Shown in pieces: positions 37,101 through 48,696 of a stretch of 64,000 nt of DNA (its first letter is position 1; every line of letters starts with the position of its first letter). The stretch is from Diprion similis (lineage: Eukaryota; Arthropoda; Insecta; Hymenoptera; Diprionidae), in assembly GCF_021155765.1 (NCBI RefSeq), contig NC_060112.1:4898001-4962000 (forward strand), given 5' to 3'. The position numbers and the translations under genes are program-made. A model generated the notes under the pieces. The model made no database searches and was not told the DNA's origin. It saw only the letters and a list, made by a program, of their open reading frames with translations.

Positions 37101-40100
37101 CATTAGAGGAAAAAGACTCGTTATTTTATCCCACTGCCGATTTTTCTTCGCCTTGAACAAAACAAAAAACGGGAGAAAACGCATCTAAAAATACCCAAAC
37201 ATTCCCGTATCTGCACATTTTAGTTTTAAATGAGGTGAACAACAGTCTATGGTAATGCCTTAGGCAGGGTGAAATTTGACCGTTAATCAATGGGCCGAAA
37301 GTAGGGGAGAATATACAGGGCATTCCGTGGTAAATCGACTGGCTGGTGACCCAGATTATTATATTATTTTACACTGATATTTTGCCTCCAAAATACTTAT
37401 TACAATATTTCGATATTCCATTATAGGAAGGAGAGTTTAATGGACACTGTGAAAAGGTTGGTCAGTATCTGCTTGACTGCACAGCAAGTGATGATGTGTA
37501 CCCGTGTGTTTTGAATAAATATTTTTCATCTCACATAAACAAAAAGAAACATTTCACTGTTGAAATGTATGACACGTATAAAATCGTCTGATGAGTGTGT
37601 AGCTTGAATACAATATACGTGTATGAAAGCACCTGCTCACGTGACGACAGAGCAAGGTTGAATACCAAACGATAACTAACAAACGAGCTTGTTGTGACGA
37701 CGTGTGCTGAAAATTTGTCTGTTAATTCCTGAAATGTGCCGCGTATATTTACCTTGAAAATGATTATCTTACCGAACAAAAAGTTTTTTCCACCCACAAT
37801 CAGCATTCAATTTTAATCGTGCTACAGTAATTCTCAGATATTCTTCCGGTATGATGATTAAAAAGTTATGCTACAGTGCAGAATCAGAGATAATATTTTC
37901 TTATCGGTCGATTTTGGATTAGAGGAGATTTTTCTGTCGGAATTTGTTCAACATATTGTTATTAAAGATAATTACTATCGACAAAGGTTTTATGAGCAAA
38001 ATGAACATTTCACAGCACAAAATCACGGGTACTTTGAAATTATAAATCCATTTGGGTTTTCCACTGTTCAAATTCAATTGGAGTACATGTGCAATGGCCA
38101 ATAAAAAAAAAATAATTAATCATTGAAGATACCTAACACGTGTTTTTATTTCGGATTGAAAATAAAAAAAATGTCGTTTCTTTTTCATAAAGCAAGAAAA
38201 GCAACTCAATGCTCTGAAAAAGAAAATTGTGTATGAGTGATGAGAGGAGCAGAAACCCGTACCTATACATATGGGGCATTCCATGTCAACTCGACCAATG
38301 ATTTTTCTTGATCATTTTTGTTTTGCTTCAGTGTTTTTTCAACGATTCTAATGAAAAATATTATTTTTGAGATTTTTAAAAAAAGCCAATTTTTAGATGG
38401 TTTTCAATAATCATAACAAATTAACGGTTATGGGAAAAAGTTTGAAAAAATTCAGAAATGCTTTTTGAGATCGGAGAATCGTAAAAAAAAACCTTAAGGC
38501 AAATGAAAAATGGTGAGCAAAAATCATTGGTTAATCTGACATGGAATGCCTCATATAGATCTGAAATTCTTCACGCCTCGTCTGGTTCTCATCAGGGGTC
38601 CTAACGATATCACAACGAATTTAGATAAAGCGCCAGTTTCAAGGCAATATATTACATGTAGGAGTTGTTAGTATAACTGCAACGTTACGTAATATAGTAT
38701 CATGTACTTGATTTCGTATACGTAATAGGTAATAACTTGTAAGATATGCTATATCTGAACAACCTTTTTTTTCTTTAATTCAATTACGTAACGATAATCA
38801 TCGTGATTAAAAAAAAAAAAGAAGCTACCTGACGTATATAAAAAATAAGAATAATTTTCTTAGACACTCTTTCAGGAGATCGATATTTCTTTTTTGATTT
38901 AAAGAAATACGCGAATGAATCGAAAAAAATAATTATATCCAGTTTTTGATTGGTCAGAATCGATTTCTTTCCACATTTGCCATTGCTTCTCAAAATTTTA
39001 TAAGCTGGAAATTAATTGTAGCCAAGCAGTATATCATGCAGTCAGTGTATCATCGTGTCGATGCAACTATTGTTGTGCACTGCCTGAGGCTGTAGTTTAA
39101 AGATGCAACAAAAATTATTCGGCAGAATATATTATCATGTACTGGTCGCCTATCCAGAGGGAAAGTTTAATAATACACAGCTCGTAACGTGTAAAGAGAA
39201 CATTAGAAACATTACGAGTTGGGTAAATATTTCAGAACGAGCATGAAAATTACAACACACTTTTCAAACAGGCATAGGATGTCCGTTCCTGTTCATCTTG
39301 TTATGGCTAATTTAATGCTTTCAACCATTAAGAATGCAAGTTGTTCTTTTTCTATTTTGTTTTCTTTGATGAAGTAGATTGGCCAAAAATTGGTACCTTC
39401 TATTCACTTTTGTACGTCGAGTATTTGCTAAATTATAATATTTCCAAGCGATAAAGAACTATTTAGAAATACTAAATCAGAAAATACTATAAGTACAAAA
39501 AAAAAGCTTAGATTTTAATATTTCATTTTGAATCACTTGGGAGTTGTTGAAAATCTAGTAGATTCATTTGATTTCGCTCTATGATCCCTGCGATCAACCA
39601 ATCTCTTTAATGCCTAAATCATACGGATTGTCCAATTTTTTTGCATAATAATATTATAATTTCTTTTTTTCATAAATTCTCTGTACTTCAAGATCCTTTA
39701 AATGAATATCTGATAAGGTTAATGTCCCTTTACATGATCCTTCCTATCGCCTTTTCAGGATAGTAGTTGAGGGCAGAAGCATAGTGCCAGAATCCGACGT
39801 AAATTTCCTTCCCCCAGTTACCCGGATGGACAAACTAGCCTGCGTCGGCCTAAACTACAGTGGACACTGCAAGGAACAAGGAGTAGAATCCCCAAAAAGT
39901 CCTGTCATGTTCAGCAAGTTTCCCAGCAATATCGTAGGACCAAACGATGACGTCGTTTTGCCCAGCATATCCGATGTAAGTGATTGCAGCGATGTGTGTT
40001 ATGACATTTATTGTACCGATTGATAACATATTCTGTAATTTATCATTGTATATTATCAATGATTGAACGCTTTGAACCTTCGAAGAAGTTTCTGAAAGAA

Positions 40101-41664
40101 TAAGAAAACTTGTTTAGGAGTTTAGAGAGATCGAAACTTTTAGATATTTCAAGTAAGTTTTTCCAGTAATTCCAGATTTATTTGAGGATGAAGGATTCTA
40201 ACGTCGGAATCAAAGATTCAGGAAAAGAGCAAAGACCGTTTAAAAACTCGCCAGGGATGTTATTAGCACCATTGATAGGAAACACGAATGAAAGAACATC
40301 CCCTTTATGTAATAGAAATGGTTCTAAAGTAATTCTAATAACACAAGTCAAGATATCAATCAACAATTTGAGATGAGATTCTATATTTGAAACGTTTGAA
40401 ACGATTAAACGCTGCATGTTTTGACCCGATTATGCTGTTTTTGAACCTTGCAACTATACAATAATGCAAGATTCCTCAAATGATTTTTCAAACAACTTGC
40501 AAAGATCCAGACAATAATCAAAACGAGCTTGAAACATTAGATTCGTACCAAAACCACCGAAGTCCAATAATTTGTAACATTTTAAGTACGTAATGTTTTC
40601 TCAAATCGTCGATATTTCGTTAATAGCTTGTGTTATTCGAAATTGCTCAGATTTGTTTTTATTACAAAGTACAAATGTTGTTTTATTTGTTACTGTTCCC
40701 TTTCATTAACGCGAAAATAACATTGCTTGAGCATTTTTCAAACGATTTTTTTTCCCCTTCTTTCCCAACTTTTAATTTTAGTTAACACACGTTAACGTCT
40801 CATAGAAAGTAGATTGGGAAGTGGAGCTGGCGATAGTGATTGGAAAGAAGGGCAAGGCGCTGAACAACCACGAGGCCGAGGAGTACATATTCGGCTACAC
40901 AATCGCTCAGGACTTATCCGCCCGTGACTGGCAAAAAGGAACTCGAAACGGGGGCCAATTTCTCCTCGGCAAGGCCATGGACAATTTCTGTCCTTTGGGA
41001 CCTGCCGTTGTTACGAAAGAGGCAATATGTGACATAAACAATCTGTCTGTCAAAACGTGGGTCAACGGTCAGCTTAAGCAGGATGGAAATACCAGCGAGC
41101 TCATTTTCAAGCCCCACGATATTGTCGCCTATCTTTCTCAGTGAGTTTCCTTAAACGTTCTCAGCGAAAAATAAAACGAAAACGATCATGTCAGAATCAT
41201 TTCTATTGACTGAACTTATTCAGAATATCGCCAAGTCTATGGAGTTATTAATTTACCTGAAAAAGAAGAATAGAGAAAATTAAAAATAGATAGATTGTAA
41301 AGATAAGCTCTTAACATTGCGTTCATACGTTTATTTTCTCATTGTAAACTTGAATCTCCTTTAAGCAATGCATTATTCTTTTGTTCAGATTTGTAACGCT
41401 TCTACCCGGTGATGTAATTCTAACCGGAACCCCTGGCGGTGTTGGATTTGCACGCAATCCACCGGAGTATCTGAAGGTTGGTACCACCGTTATTTACATG
41501 TAATGCAAAGAATCTAAAAAGTGTTAAATGAGCTCTATTTTTATTATTTATTTTTTTTTTCTCAAATTCCGATGAAATAAGTCATTGTTTTTCCGTTACA
41601 GAAAGGAGACATTTTAGAATCGGAAATAGAAAGTCTCGGTCGTATGCGTAACACGATGGTTTGA
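34185..41664 (+). CDS. FAHD2: FAHD2-type fumarylacetoacetate hydrolase domain protein
   Basis: This is a member of the FAH superfamily of metal-dependent C-C hydrolases and decarboxylases, probably mitochondrial. The FAHD2 substrate is not firmly known. Six exons join in frame to 339 residues: 34185-34339, 35336-35497, 39759-39975, 40806-41140, 41389-41476 and 41602-41664. The first about 50 residues are Arg/Ser/Ala-rich, a presequence. The catalytic domain starts at [17 protein letters not shown]. Metal-binding acidic residues are visible in [16 protein letters not shown] (Glu183, Glu185) and [10 protein letters not shown] (Asp214), followed by [17 protein letters not shown] and [13 protein letters not shown]. 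The vertebrate-type NYVDHC is NYSGHC here. The second intron (4.3 kb) holds a MITE and degenerate tandem repeats. AATAAA is at 41,682-41,687. Length compares with about 314 residues in mammals; the excess is N-terminal. Confidence 0.94.
35690..36062. repeat. Degenerate tandem repeat, GTTTAAAA / TTTGAAAC words
   Basis: Irregularly spaced words such as AGTTTGAAAC, CGTTTAAAAT, ACTCCTTAGAAAT and AACCGTTTAAAAT recur about 20 times over 370 bases. A larger module (ACTCCTTAGAAATAGTTTGA) appears at least twice. It is an old, diverged satellite-like array inside FAHD2 intron 2. Confidence 0.75.
38270..38556. mobile_element. Second GGGCATTCC inverted-repeat element
   Basis: The left end GGGGCATTCCATGTCAACTC is followed by GACCAATGATTTTT. 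The right end, reading inward on the other strand, is GAGGCATTCCATGTCAGATT then AACCAATGATTTTT, and similarity continues for about 85 bases. The element is about 285 bp, non-coding and flanked by ATAT. It belongs to the same family as 25,595-25,963 but is shorter and diverged. It sits in FAHD2 intron 2. Confidence 0.78.
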
Positions 41665-43016
41665 TTGTCGCCAACAGTTTCAATAAACTGACACCATTTA
41701 AGCGTATATTCGCAAAGATTATACGTTCATCATACTCTAAACGAATATTTTCACCGATGAAATTTATCATAAAATGCCATAAAACACGGAATTAACATCT
41801 ATCATCAAAGGATCGCTCGAAAAGCTTTGACTCGAAACAGGTGTGTGCATTTTTTATGTATAGAAGCAACTGTATTTTACAGCAATATAACGAATATTGG
41901 ACTTGAGGTGTAATTGTAATATAGACGTGTTGCCAGGTCGACGAGAAGAACAATGACGGAAAAAAGATTTCTTATATTAAAAAGAAGATGGAATCAAACG
42001 GTTCAGAAGTTATGTATCTATACCGAATTCAGTGTACTTAGTTGTATAATTTGTATGAAAAAAAATTTCTCGTTTAAATATAAGTTAAAAAAAAAATTCC
42101 AACGTCCTGAATGGTACAGTGTTCACTTTATTAGATTGGAACCTACTCTTTAATTCAATTTTTATAAATTGGTGATTTTGCGTCATTTACGTAGCACGAT
42201 TCAAATAATATTCTATATATATCGTAAAGGATTTTTTTGTATAAATGTAATTAATTTTCACTTATATATGTATATATAATACTATATATACTTGAATGAA
42301 TCATATGTTAAATACACTATAAAGACATTATACATAATATTTCTACAATTGATAGTAACTCGCCTATGTTTCTTACCTGGGGGTCATTCAACGGTAAACT
42401 TGACGATAACACGGCCGGGTAAACAATTAAGGCCAAATGATAAGAGACCGTGCAATCGGATTGTATAAATTATCTTTGAGAGCTTTAAAGATAACTAATT
42501 TGCGGTGAAAACATTTCATTTCAATTTAATATTCACCAAAATTTGAGGGAAATGATACAACGTTCGAAAATTTCTAGGATACTCCAAAACGGCAGTGAAG
42601 TTTCATCGAATATTAACACTTTTCGCCCTGCAGCATTGGAAACGATTGGAAAATACTTGATAAAAATTCAGAGTCAGCGAGATGACCAGCGAGACTGGTT
42701 TACAGTTACCAAGAAGCGATTAAACAGTGCATAAATAACTGAATCATCGGTTGGAGGACAACGATTTATTCACACAGATTATCCCTGTCTCGCTCTCTTA
42801 TCAGTTTTGGCAATTGTTCATTCATAATCAAGTGATGTTCCTCAAAGTGAGCAGAGATCATGCGCAGTAGAATTACCTATAATCTATCTAGAAAAGAGAT
42901 ATCTATTCACACTGTCTCTCGATGTCATCCCCAGCTATACGCCGGACAATAATTCGTGTACGTAAATCGCACAAACAATCATTACGTTCAAGAACCAACA
43001 TGTGCTTTTTGAAATC

Positions 43017-46000
43017 TTACTGAATTTTAGCCTGCGACTTTAATCCAAGATTCTTTATCAGCGCATTGGGGCTCGGATCCCTGCCTCTAAAACGTCTGAA
43101 AACTTCGCTCGGATGGCATGCTCCACCGCTCGACAGAAACGTGTCCTTAAACCGCTTCCCAATTTCAGCCTGTTGTTGTTCGTCGCCAGGCGCGACCTCT
43201 TGAAAAGCGCTGTACGCGTCAGCAGCCACCATTTGCGCCCACAAATGACTGACGAAGCAAAAATCACAATTTTATTACAGCGTTTCAGGCAATTTCAGAT
43301 CAAACAATAGCCAAATACGGTGAATAAGATTGCGCCTTGCTCACAGAACCGATTCTATTGATGAACATTCTCACCTGTAATATGCAGCTCCCCACTCGTC
43401 GCTGAATATATCCTCGAACGAACAGACATGACCGTCCCTTTTGTCCAAGGCAAATGCGAAGTGTTTCTTCCAAAGTTTTTTCACAAGATCCAGCCAGAAT
43501 ATATCCCTGGAAAAATATTATTTGTCGAGTTAATTTGCGAGTTCGATAAACAATAATAATTGGGCATCCTTGAAGAGAAGTAGTCAGGTGCTGAGAACTG
43601 CTTACGCATTCAAATGCAGCTCCAAGTCGAGCCTAGACAGGTAAAGCTTCTTGCAAAGTGTGTAGCCTGCCATGTGAGATCTGATATTTGCCAATCCCTC
43701 GATCATCTCTTTTGGCAATGATTCTCCAGTCTCGTAATGTGTTCCGATGTCTTTCAAGGTCGAATATTCGTACAGCCTGGTAAAAAAGACGAGAAAAATT
43801 TTGTGACATGGTCAAGCTTTGTCAACGATGATCGGCATTTATCCGATTCAATCTTGTTTTTCACGCATTCGGAAGTGAAGACTTTTTAAAAAGTACCACC
43901 TGTGAGTTAAAAATGCAGAACAGAATCGAATACTCTTTACCAATTCAAAATGAAGTTGCTGCTGATTCCCACAGCGTCCCATTCGACGTATGAGAAGCCG
44001 GCAACCTCGGAGTGATTCGTTTTGGTTAATAAATGCTGCATTGCGTGACCGAACTAGAAACGCAATACACCATGTTAAATTTTCTGAAATCAATTAATGA
44101 TGTTGAAAGTACAATTGAATGATTTTTTAAACTATTTCTCACCTTGGCAAAGAGGACCTCGAGGTCCTTGAACGTTAGTAAAGAGGGTTTGTCCTGGCGA
44201 GGCGGTTGGAAATTGAATATGAGAGCCGCGAGAGGATTTGTTTGAGTAATGGCGCTCCTGTTCCGAATAGTCACCATCCATCCCGAGCTTTCCTCTATCC
44301 GAAATTTTTCGTCCTCTCTGGCGTACGGATCCAGATAGAAACTAGCGATGGGCTCGATTTCATTTCCTTCTACAATGTCGATCAGTCGAACGTCCTGATG
44401 CCAAACGTCTGCAGTTTTTCGCTCAATGAACTTTATGTCAAATAATCTTTCCAACAGTTTAAAAAGACCGGACAGCACTTGCGGCAGAGGAAAGTATTCC
44501 TTCAACTGGACTTCGTTGATGCTGTTTTAGAACATAAACGTCACCTAATTTTTTTTTTCTCCCTTCAATCGTTATGTCATCAAGAATAAACAATATTCAA
44601 TCATCTCTATTCACCCGTGTAAAGTCGTTTGTTGTTTTCTGCTCCAATACGGAAGATCCCACAGCTGAAGATTGCCGTCAAAACCTCTGTCATACGCAAA
44701 TGATTTCAAGCTGTCCAATTCCTGCAGCTGCGCAGGCCACGCTGAAACATACAAGTTTGAAATCGTCAAGTATCGATCATCAGCTTTCGATGCATATCAC
44801 TTTCCAAATTCAAGCTGGTATTCACCTATTTCCAACAGCGAATCGAAAACGCTGTAAATATTCTCTACACTTCCAGCCATTTTCGTTTCCATGCTCATGT
44901 GAGTGTAGGACTTATATCCAAGGTATTTTGCTTTTCTAGCACGCGCGTCTCTCAGATATTCCAGAGTCACGCTTGTCGACACGTGCCGGTCTTCCCAGGG
45001 CACCGAACGCTCGCGGTCGGCAACCCAAACTTTCCATCTGAGATTACGATCGGGACAGTATTCTGTAATAATTATTCATTCACATTGCTGATGTTTCCTG
45101 GTTTGCTTCAGAGGGTATACACTAGAGAATGTCTGAAAAATCGGGTCAATTTTTGGAATTTATAGCTAGACAAACAATTGTTCCATTTGATTGGGATCTC
45201 TTTTGTTTAAACATATGCAGATTACGATTCATTTAAGCCATTTATCAATCAGTATCAATCAATAAGAAGGTTTTCTATTGGTTATAATGTTAACGATTTC
45301 GCCCCATGACATGTTTTACGATATTCACGTTATCTGAAAAACGGCCAAGTCAATTTAATTCAAATTTGGAAATAGTATTTTTGGGTAGGTTATCAACTGT
45401 GTCATGATTCTAAATTTATTTCTTTGACCATCATGTTATTATGTTAATCAAATGAAAAAGTCAATTTTAGACCAAAAATCGAATTTTATCATCAAAGGGT
45501 TGCTATTTTTCATGAAAAAAATTCAGATCATAGCAAAAACGATAAATTATTCAAGAATACTGCTAAAAAATTTGAAGAAAATCAGGTATGCCGTTTCTGA
45601 GATATTTTAGATGTGGCAAATAATATTACCAAGTGAAATGATGATGTTATTGTCAATGTTATAACAAGGCTTTCTTCTAATTGATTTTAATGAAAAAAAT
45701 ATGTACATGAAGCTCGATCTACATACTTTTAAATAAAACAAACCCCAATTGAATTGAATAATTGAAAGTCCAGATATGCAATTCAATGATTCATCCAGAC
45801 AACTATTTGTATGCAACCACTTGAATTGTTGTACCAGATATTGCTTGTATTTCACGTCACAGATGCAAAATTATTATACAATAGATCTTTGTTACCTAAA
45901 AACGTGTTCATGATATGAGGCTCCAAAGTTATTTTCCAAGGGCCTTTCTCTGGTTGCGAAGAATCTACAGCGATACTTTTCAGAAACTCCCGAGGAAAGT

Positions 46001-47906
46001 CTTTGACTACATTAGGATCGCTTAGTATGTGCTTGAATTGCTTTGTTGAAACCTGTAAAACAGATTATAAGGTTAGTTTTGCCAAAAGTTAACGATATCA
46101 TTCCATCATTCAGATCTGAAGACTGATAAAGTGTTGCAATGCTGTATCTAATGTATCCAGCACAAATTTCCCTTATTTCTAGTTCTAAATTAGATTTGTT
46201 ATACAATTTTCATCAAACACCTCTAATTTATCCCGAAATTCAGTCTGTTTTTCGCGCATTCTATATACTGCGAGTTCGTAGCTGTCTTTATCAGAAGGAG
46301 GGACTTCAAGGCCATTCAATTTTCCCTCCAATACAAATTTGGAAACAAGTCTTTGCTGCTCCTCCGTCATTTTTAAACTCCCATCTTCCTTGGCCTTTTT
46401 ACACGCCTGATATATCGGCTTGATGATATACTTGGACGCTCTGGCTCCTTTAGCTCTATTGTGGATATTCTTGTAACATTTAGTCGGCATGAGGCTTTTA
46501 TTTCCGAGGTAGAGTGTCTTGGCTAAACCCCATGTCGTTTCTAACGGAGTGCCCAATTCATCGATGGGATTCAACATGTCTTTAAATAGGTCGGGAGACT
46601 CCATTTCTATAGAAACAATTTTCAAAAACATTAGTAGTAAAAATATAATGTCAAAATATCTCACTAGGTTTAGAGAATTATGGCGAAAAATTATTTTATT
46701 TACTTTCAACAGTCTCTCCAATGTGCCTGACTCCTTGTTCGAATTCCACAGACTGTTTTCCGATCGCAGCAACGCACTTCTCAATTGTAAGCCGATTGAA
46801 TTCTGGAAATCCATCATCTTTGAGCAGCGGATTTTTTTCTTGTAGATCTTCGCCGATTTCTGGTACTCTGGTTGAAATTTAGAACACAGAATGATTAAGT
46901 GGAAAAAAACATTAAGTAAGTAATGTCAGTAATATAATCAGGAAAGGTTGGAAGGATTAATCTCTCACGATTTAGATACGATTCATTTGTTCAATTTTTC
47001 AAAATAAGCGTGTGATTACAATGTTGGATGAGTTGTTTTGGACCATCTGAAATGGTTTTCAAATTTTTTTACAGTGCCAAATAGAAACTCAGAAGCAACT
47101 ATTTAACACTACATTTTCCATGCACCTAAATTTCATTTATTCTGAGTTACGGTAATAAGCAAGTATAAATCAATGTAATATTTGGATTAAGAATCACCGT
47201 TTTCTACTCTCGGATAGCTTTGCAAGTCTTCTTTTGTATTCAAGAGCTTGTTATCAACAGTTTTAGATCAAGCTTAATCGATCGGTATTTCAGATAAATT
47301 ATCATTATAGTTTTCACATCAAGAGGTATAAAAATTTGTCTTAATCAAAGTTATATGGAAGAGAGCCGAGTCTTATCTTTTGTAGAACAAGCAAATACGA
47401 ATCGTTTGAAATAAGACAACTTGAAATGCTTGCCTTTGTTAATCATCCGGGCGAATGGAAATGTAAATCGGATGATACGGCGTTTGAATGAAGTTTAGAA
47501 AAATGGTACATAATAAGATAACGAGTGATCCTTTCGTGGAGAAAATAAAAATGATTAGACGTGGAAAACTGATGTGCGTGAAGCGCTGCCGACTGGAAAG
47601 ACTCGGCAGGCGGTTTGTGCGGTGAGAAACGTTTCTATAAATGTTGATATACGACGAGTTGTCGGAACCAGGTGAAAAAATAGGAAATCGAGACATTTTC
47701 TGGCGAGACAAGAAGTTTTCAATAATTAAACATCGAGCCACGAGTGATAATCGGGGCGATTGCATTCAATGACGAAACTGTAACCTAGAAATTGGGACGC
47801 ACCGATTACTTATTACTTACAGTACGATGTATCCGTTCCTCCTTGGGGTTTTAACAAGGCTGGATCGTGTGAGGATTATTCTTTTACCACAAAATGACAC
47901 TGCCAT
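43017..47906 (-). CDS. M3-family oligopeptidase A homologue, predicted catalytically inactive
   Basis: Eleven exons join in frame to 727 residues: 47906-47821, 46867-46704, 46606-46221, 46052-45896, 45062-44826, 44741-44615, 44521-44143, 44053-43941, 43776-43606, 43506-43375 and 43248-43017. Family hallmarks include NPLL...GFPEFNRL near the N-terminus, YHLGYKS-like YLGYKSY, ASFYLDPYAREDEK, FGHAMQHLL and YYSHLWAQM...DAYSAF. Active M3 enzymes bind zinc with HEFGH plus a downstream Glu in VELPSQF. Here the sites read AKFGH (residues 511-515) and VGISSNF (Gly541), so two of three ligands and the catalytic Glu are lost. The C-terminal Gly-rich loop (GGYAAG in the family) is DEWGAA. The frame, length and all splice sites are intact, so it is not a decaying pseudogene. 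The N-terminus (MAVSFCGKRIILTRSSLVKT) looks like a mitochondrial presequence. AATAAA lies 250 bases downstream (42,765-42,770 on the other strand). Confidence 0.93.
45063..45895 (-). other. Intron of the M3-family gene
   Basis: This 833-bp intron separates the residues around HIMNTFL from EYCPDRNLRW. It is AT-rich with no exon, element or conserved block that I can see. Confidence 0.85.
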
Positions 47907-47985
47907 GTTGATTTTATTTTTTTATTCCTCGTTTGAATCGGCAAAATCAATCGGTTTCTAACCACATCTTTGCGGGCAGAAAAAT

Positions 47986-48211
47986 TCATTCACTCCGCCA
48001 GAGAACTAGGAAATCGTGCTTAAAGAGCTGCTGCATAGTACGTTGAATTACCGATAGATGGGCTTGTCCAATGCTGGCGATAACTGTTGGTAATCTGTGC
48101 CACACGGATTGCAGTTGATCAGGCGCAATATCGCGAAGTTCATATTTCGAACATTTATTTGCACATTCGATCAGAACAATCAGGAGAAAATTATGAAGAT
48201 CGAGTAGAAAA
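47986..48211 (-). CDS. Candidate terminal exon of an unrecognised minus-strand gene
   Basis: The exon opens after an acceptor (TATACTTTTAG) at 48,212 and reads FLLDLHNFLLIVLIECANKC, then SKYELRDIAPDQLQSVWHRL, ending in LFKHDFLVLWRSE and TGA at 47,986. It looks like an amphipathic helical domain. Composition and codon use are protein-like, but I cannot name a family. Upstream exons were not found. The stop is only 79 bases before the ATG of the M3-family gene on the same strand, with an AATAAA-like run in between. It may therefore be the tail of a tightly packed upstream gene, or an upstream open frame in the M3 transcript. Confidence 0.4.
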
Positions 48212-48696
48212 CTAAAAGTATATAGATTTATCGGGCTTATTGAAGTTTTTTGCGTAACAGTAAACAAATTTTACAGTCTCGTGAGGCGATGCAATTGTGA
48301 TTCCTGTAATATGAAAGAACCGATCTGAAATTGATCCCCGTAAACGAGTTCTGGTTTTTCACCGTTTGTTTTTTCGAGCAGATGACAATTGGATGAATAT
48401 TAGTGATCTGAACATCGAGTAATGTCAATGGAATCGTAAATTAACCGTAGTCAGAAAAAACTAAAAATGATTTGGTACGAAATGACAGAGTCGAATGGTA
48501 TAGCTGTGATGTTCAGAAGGTTTTTTTCGCCAGATTTTTTCCCTAAATTTGCCAAGGCAACAGTGCGATTTCTTAGCACGCATATGGGAAAAATAATGTA
48601 ACTGCATAAATATTTTCTATCAAAAATATTCGTTGTCTATCCATTTTATACTAAACAAGGAATTATAGGGTGAAAATTTTCTTACACATTTTACAG

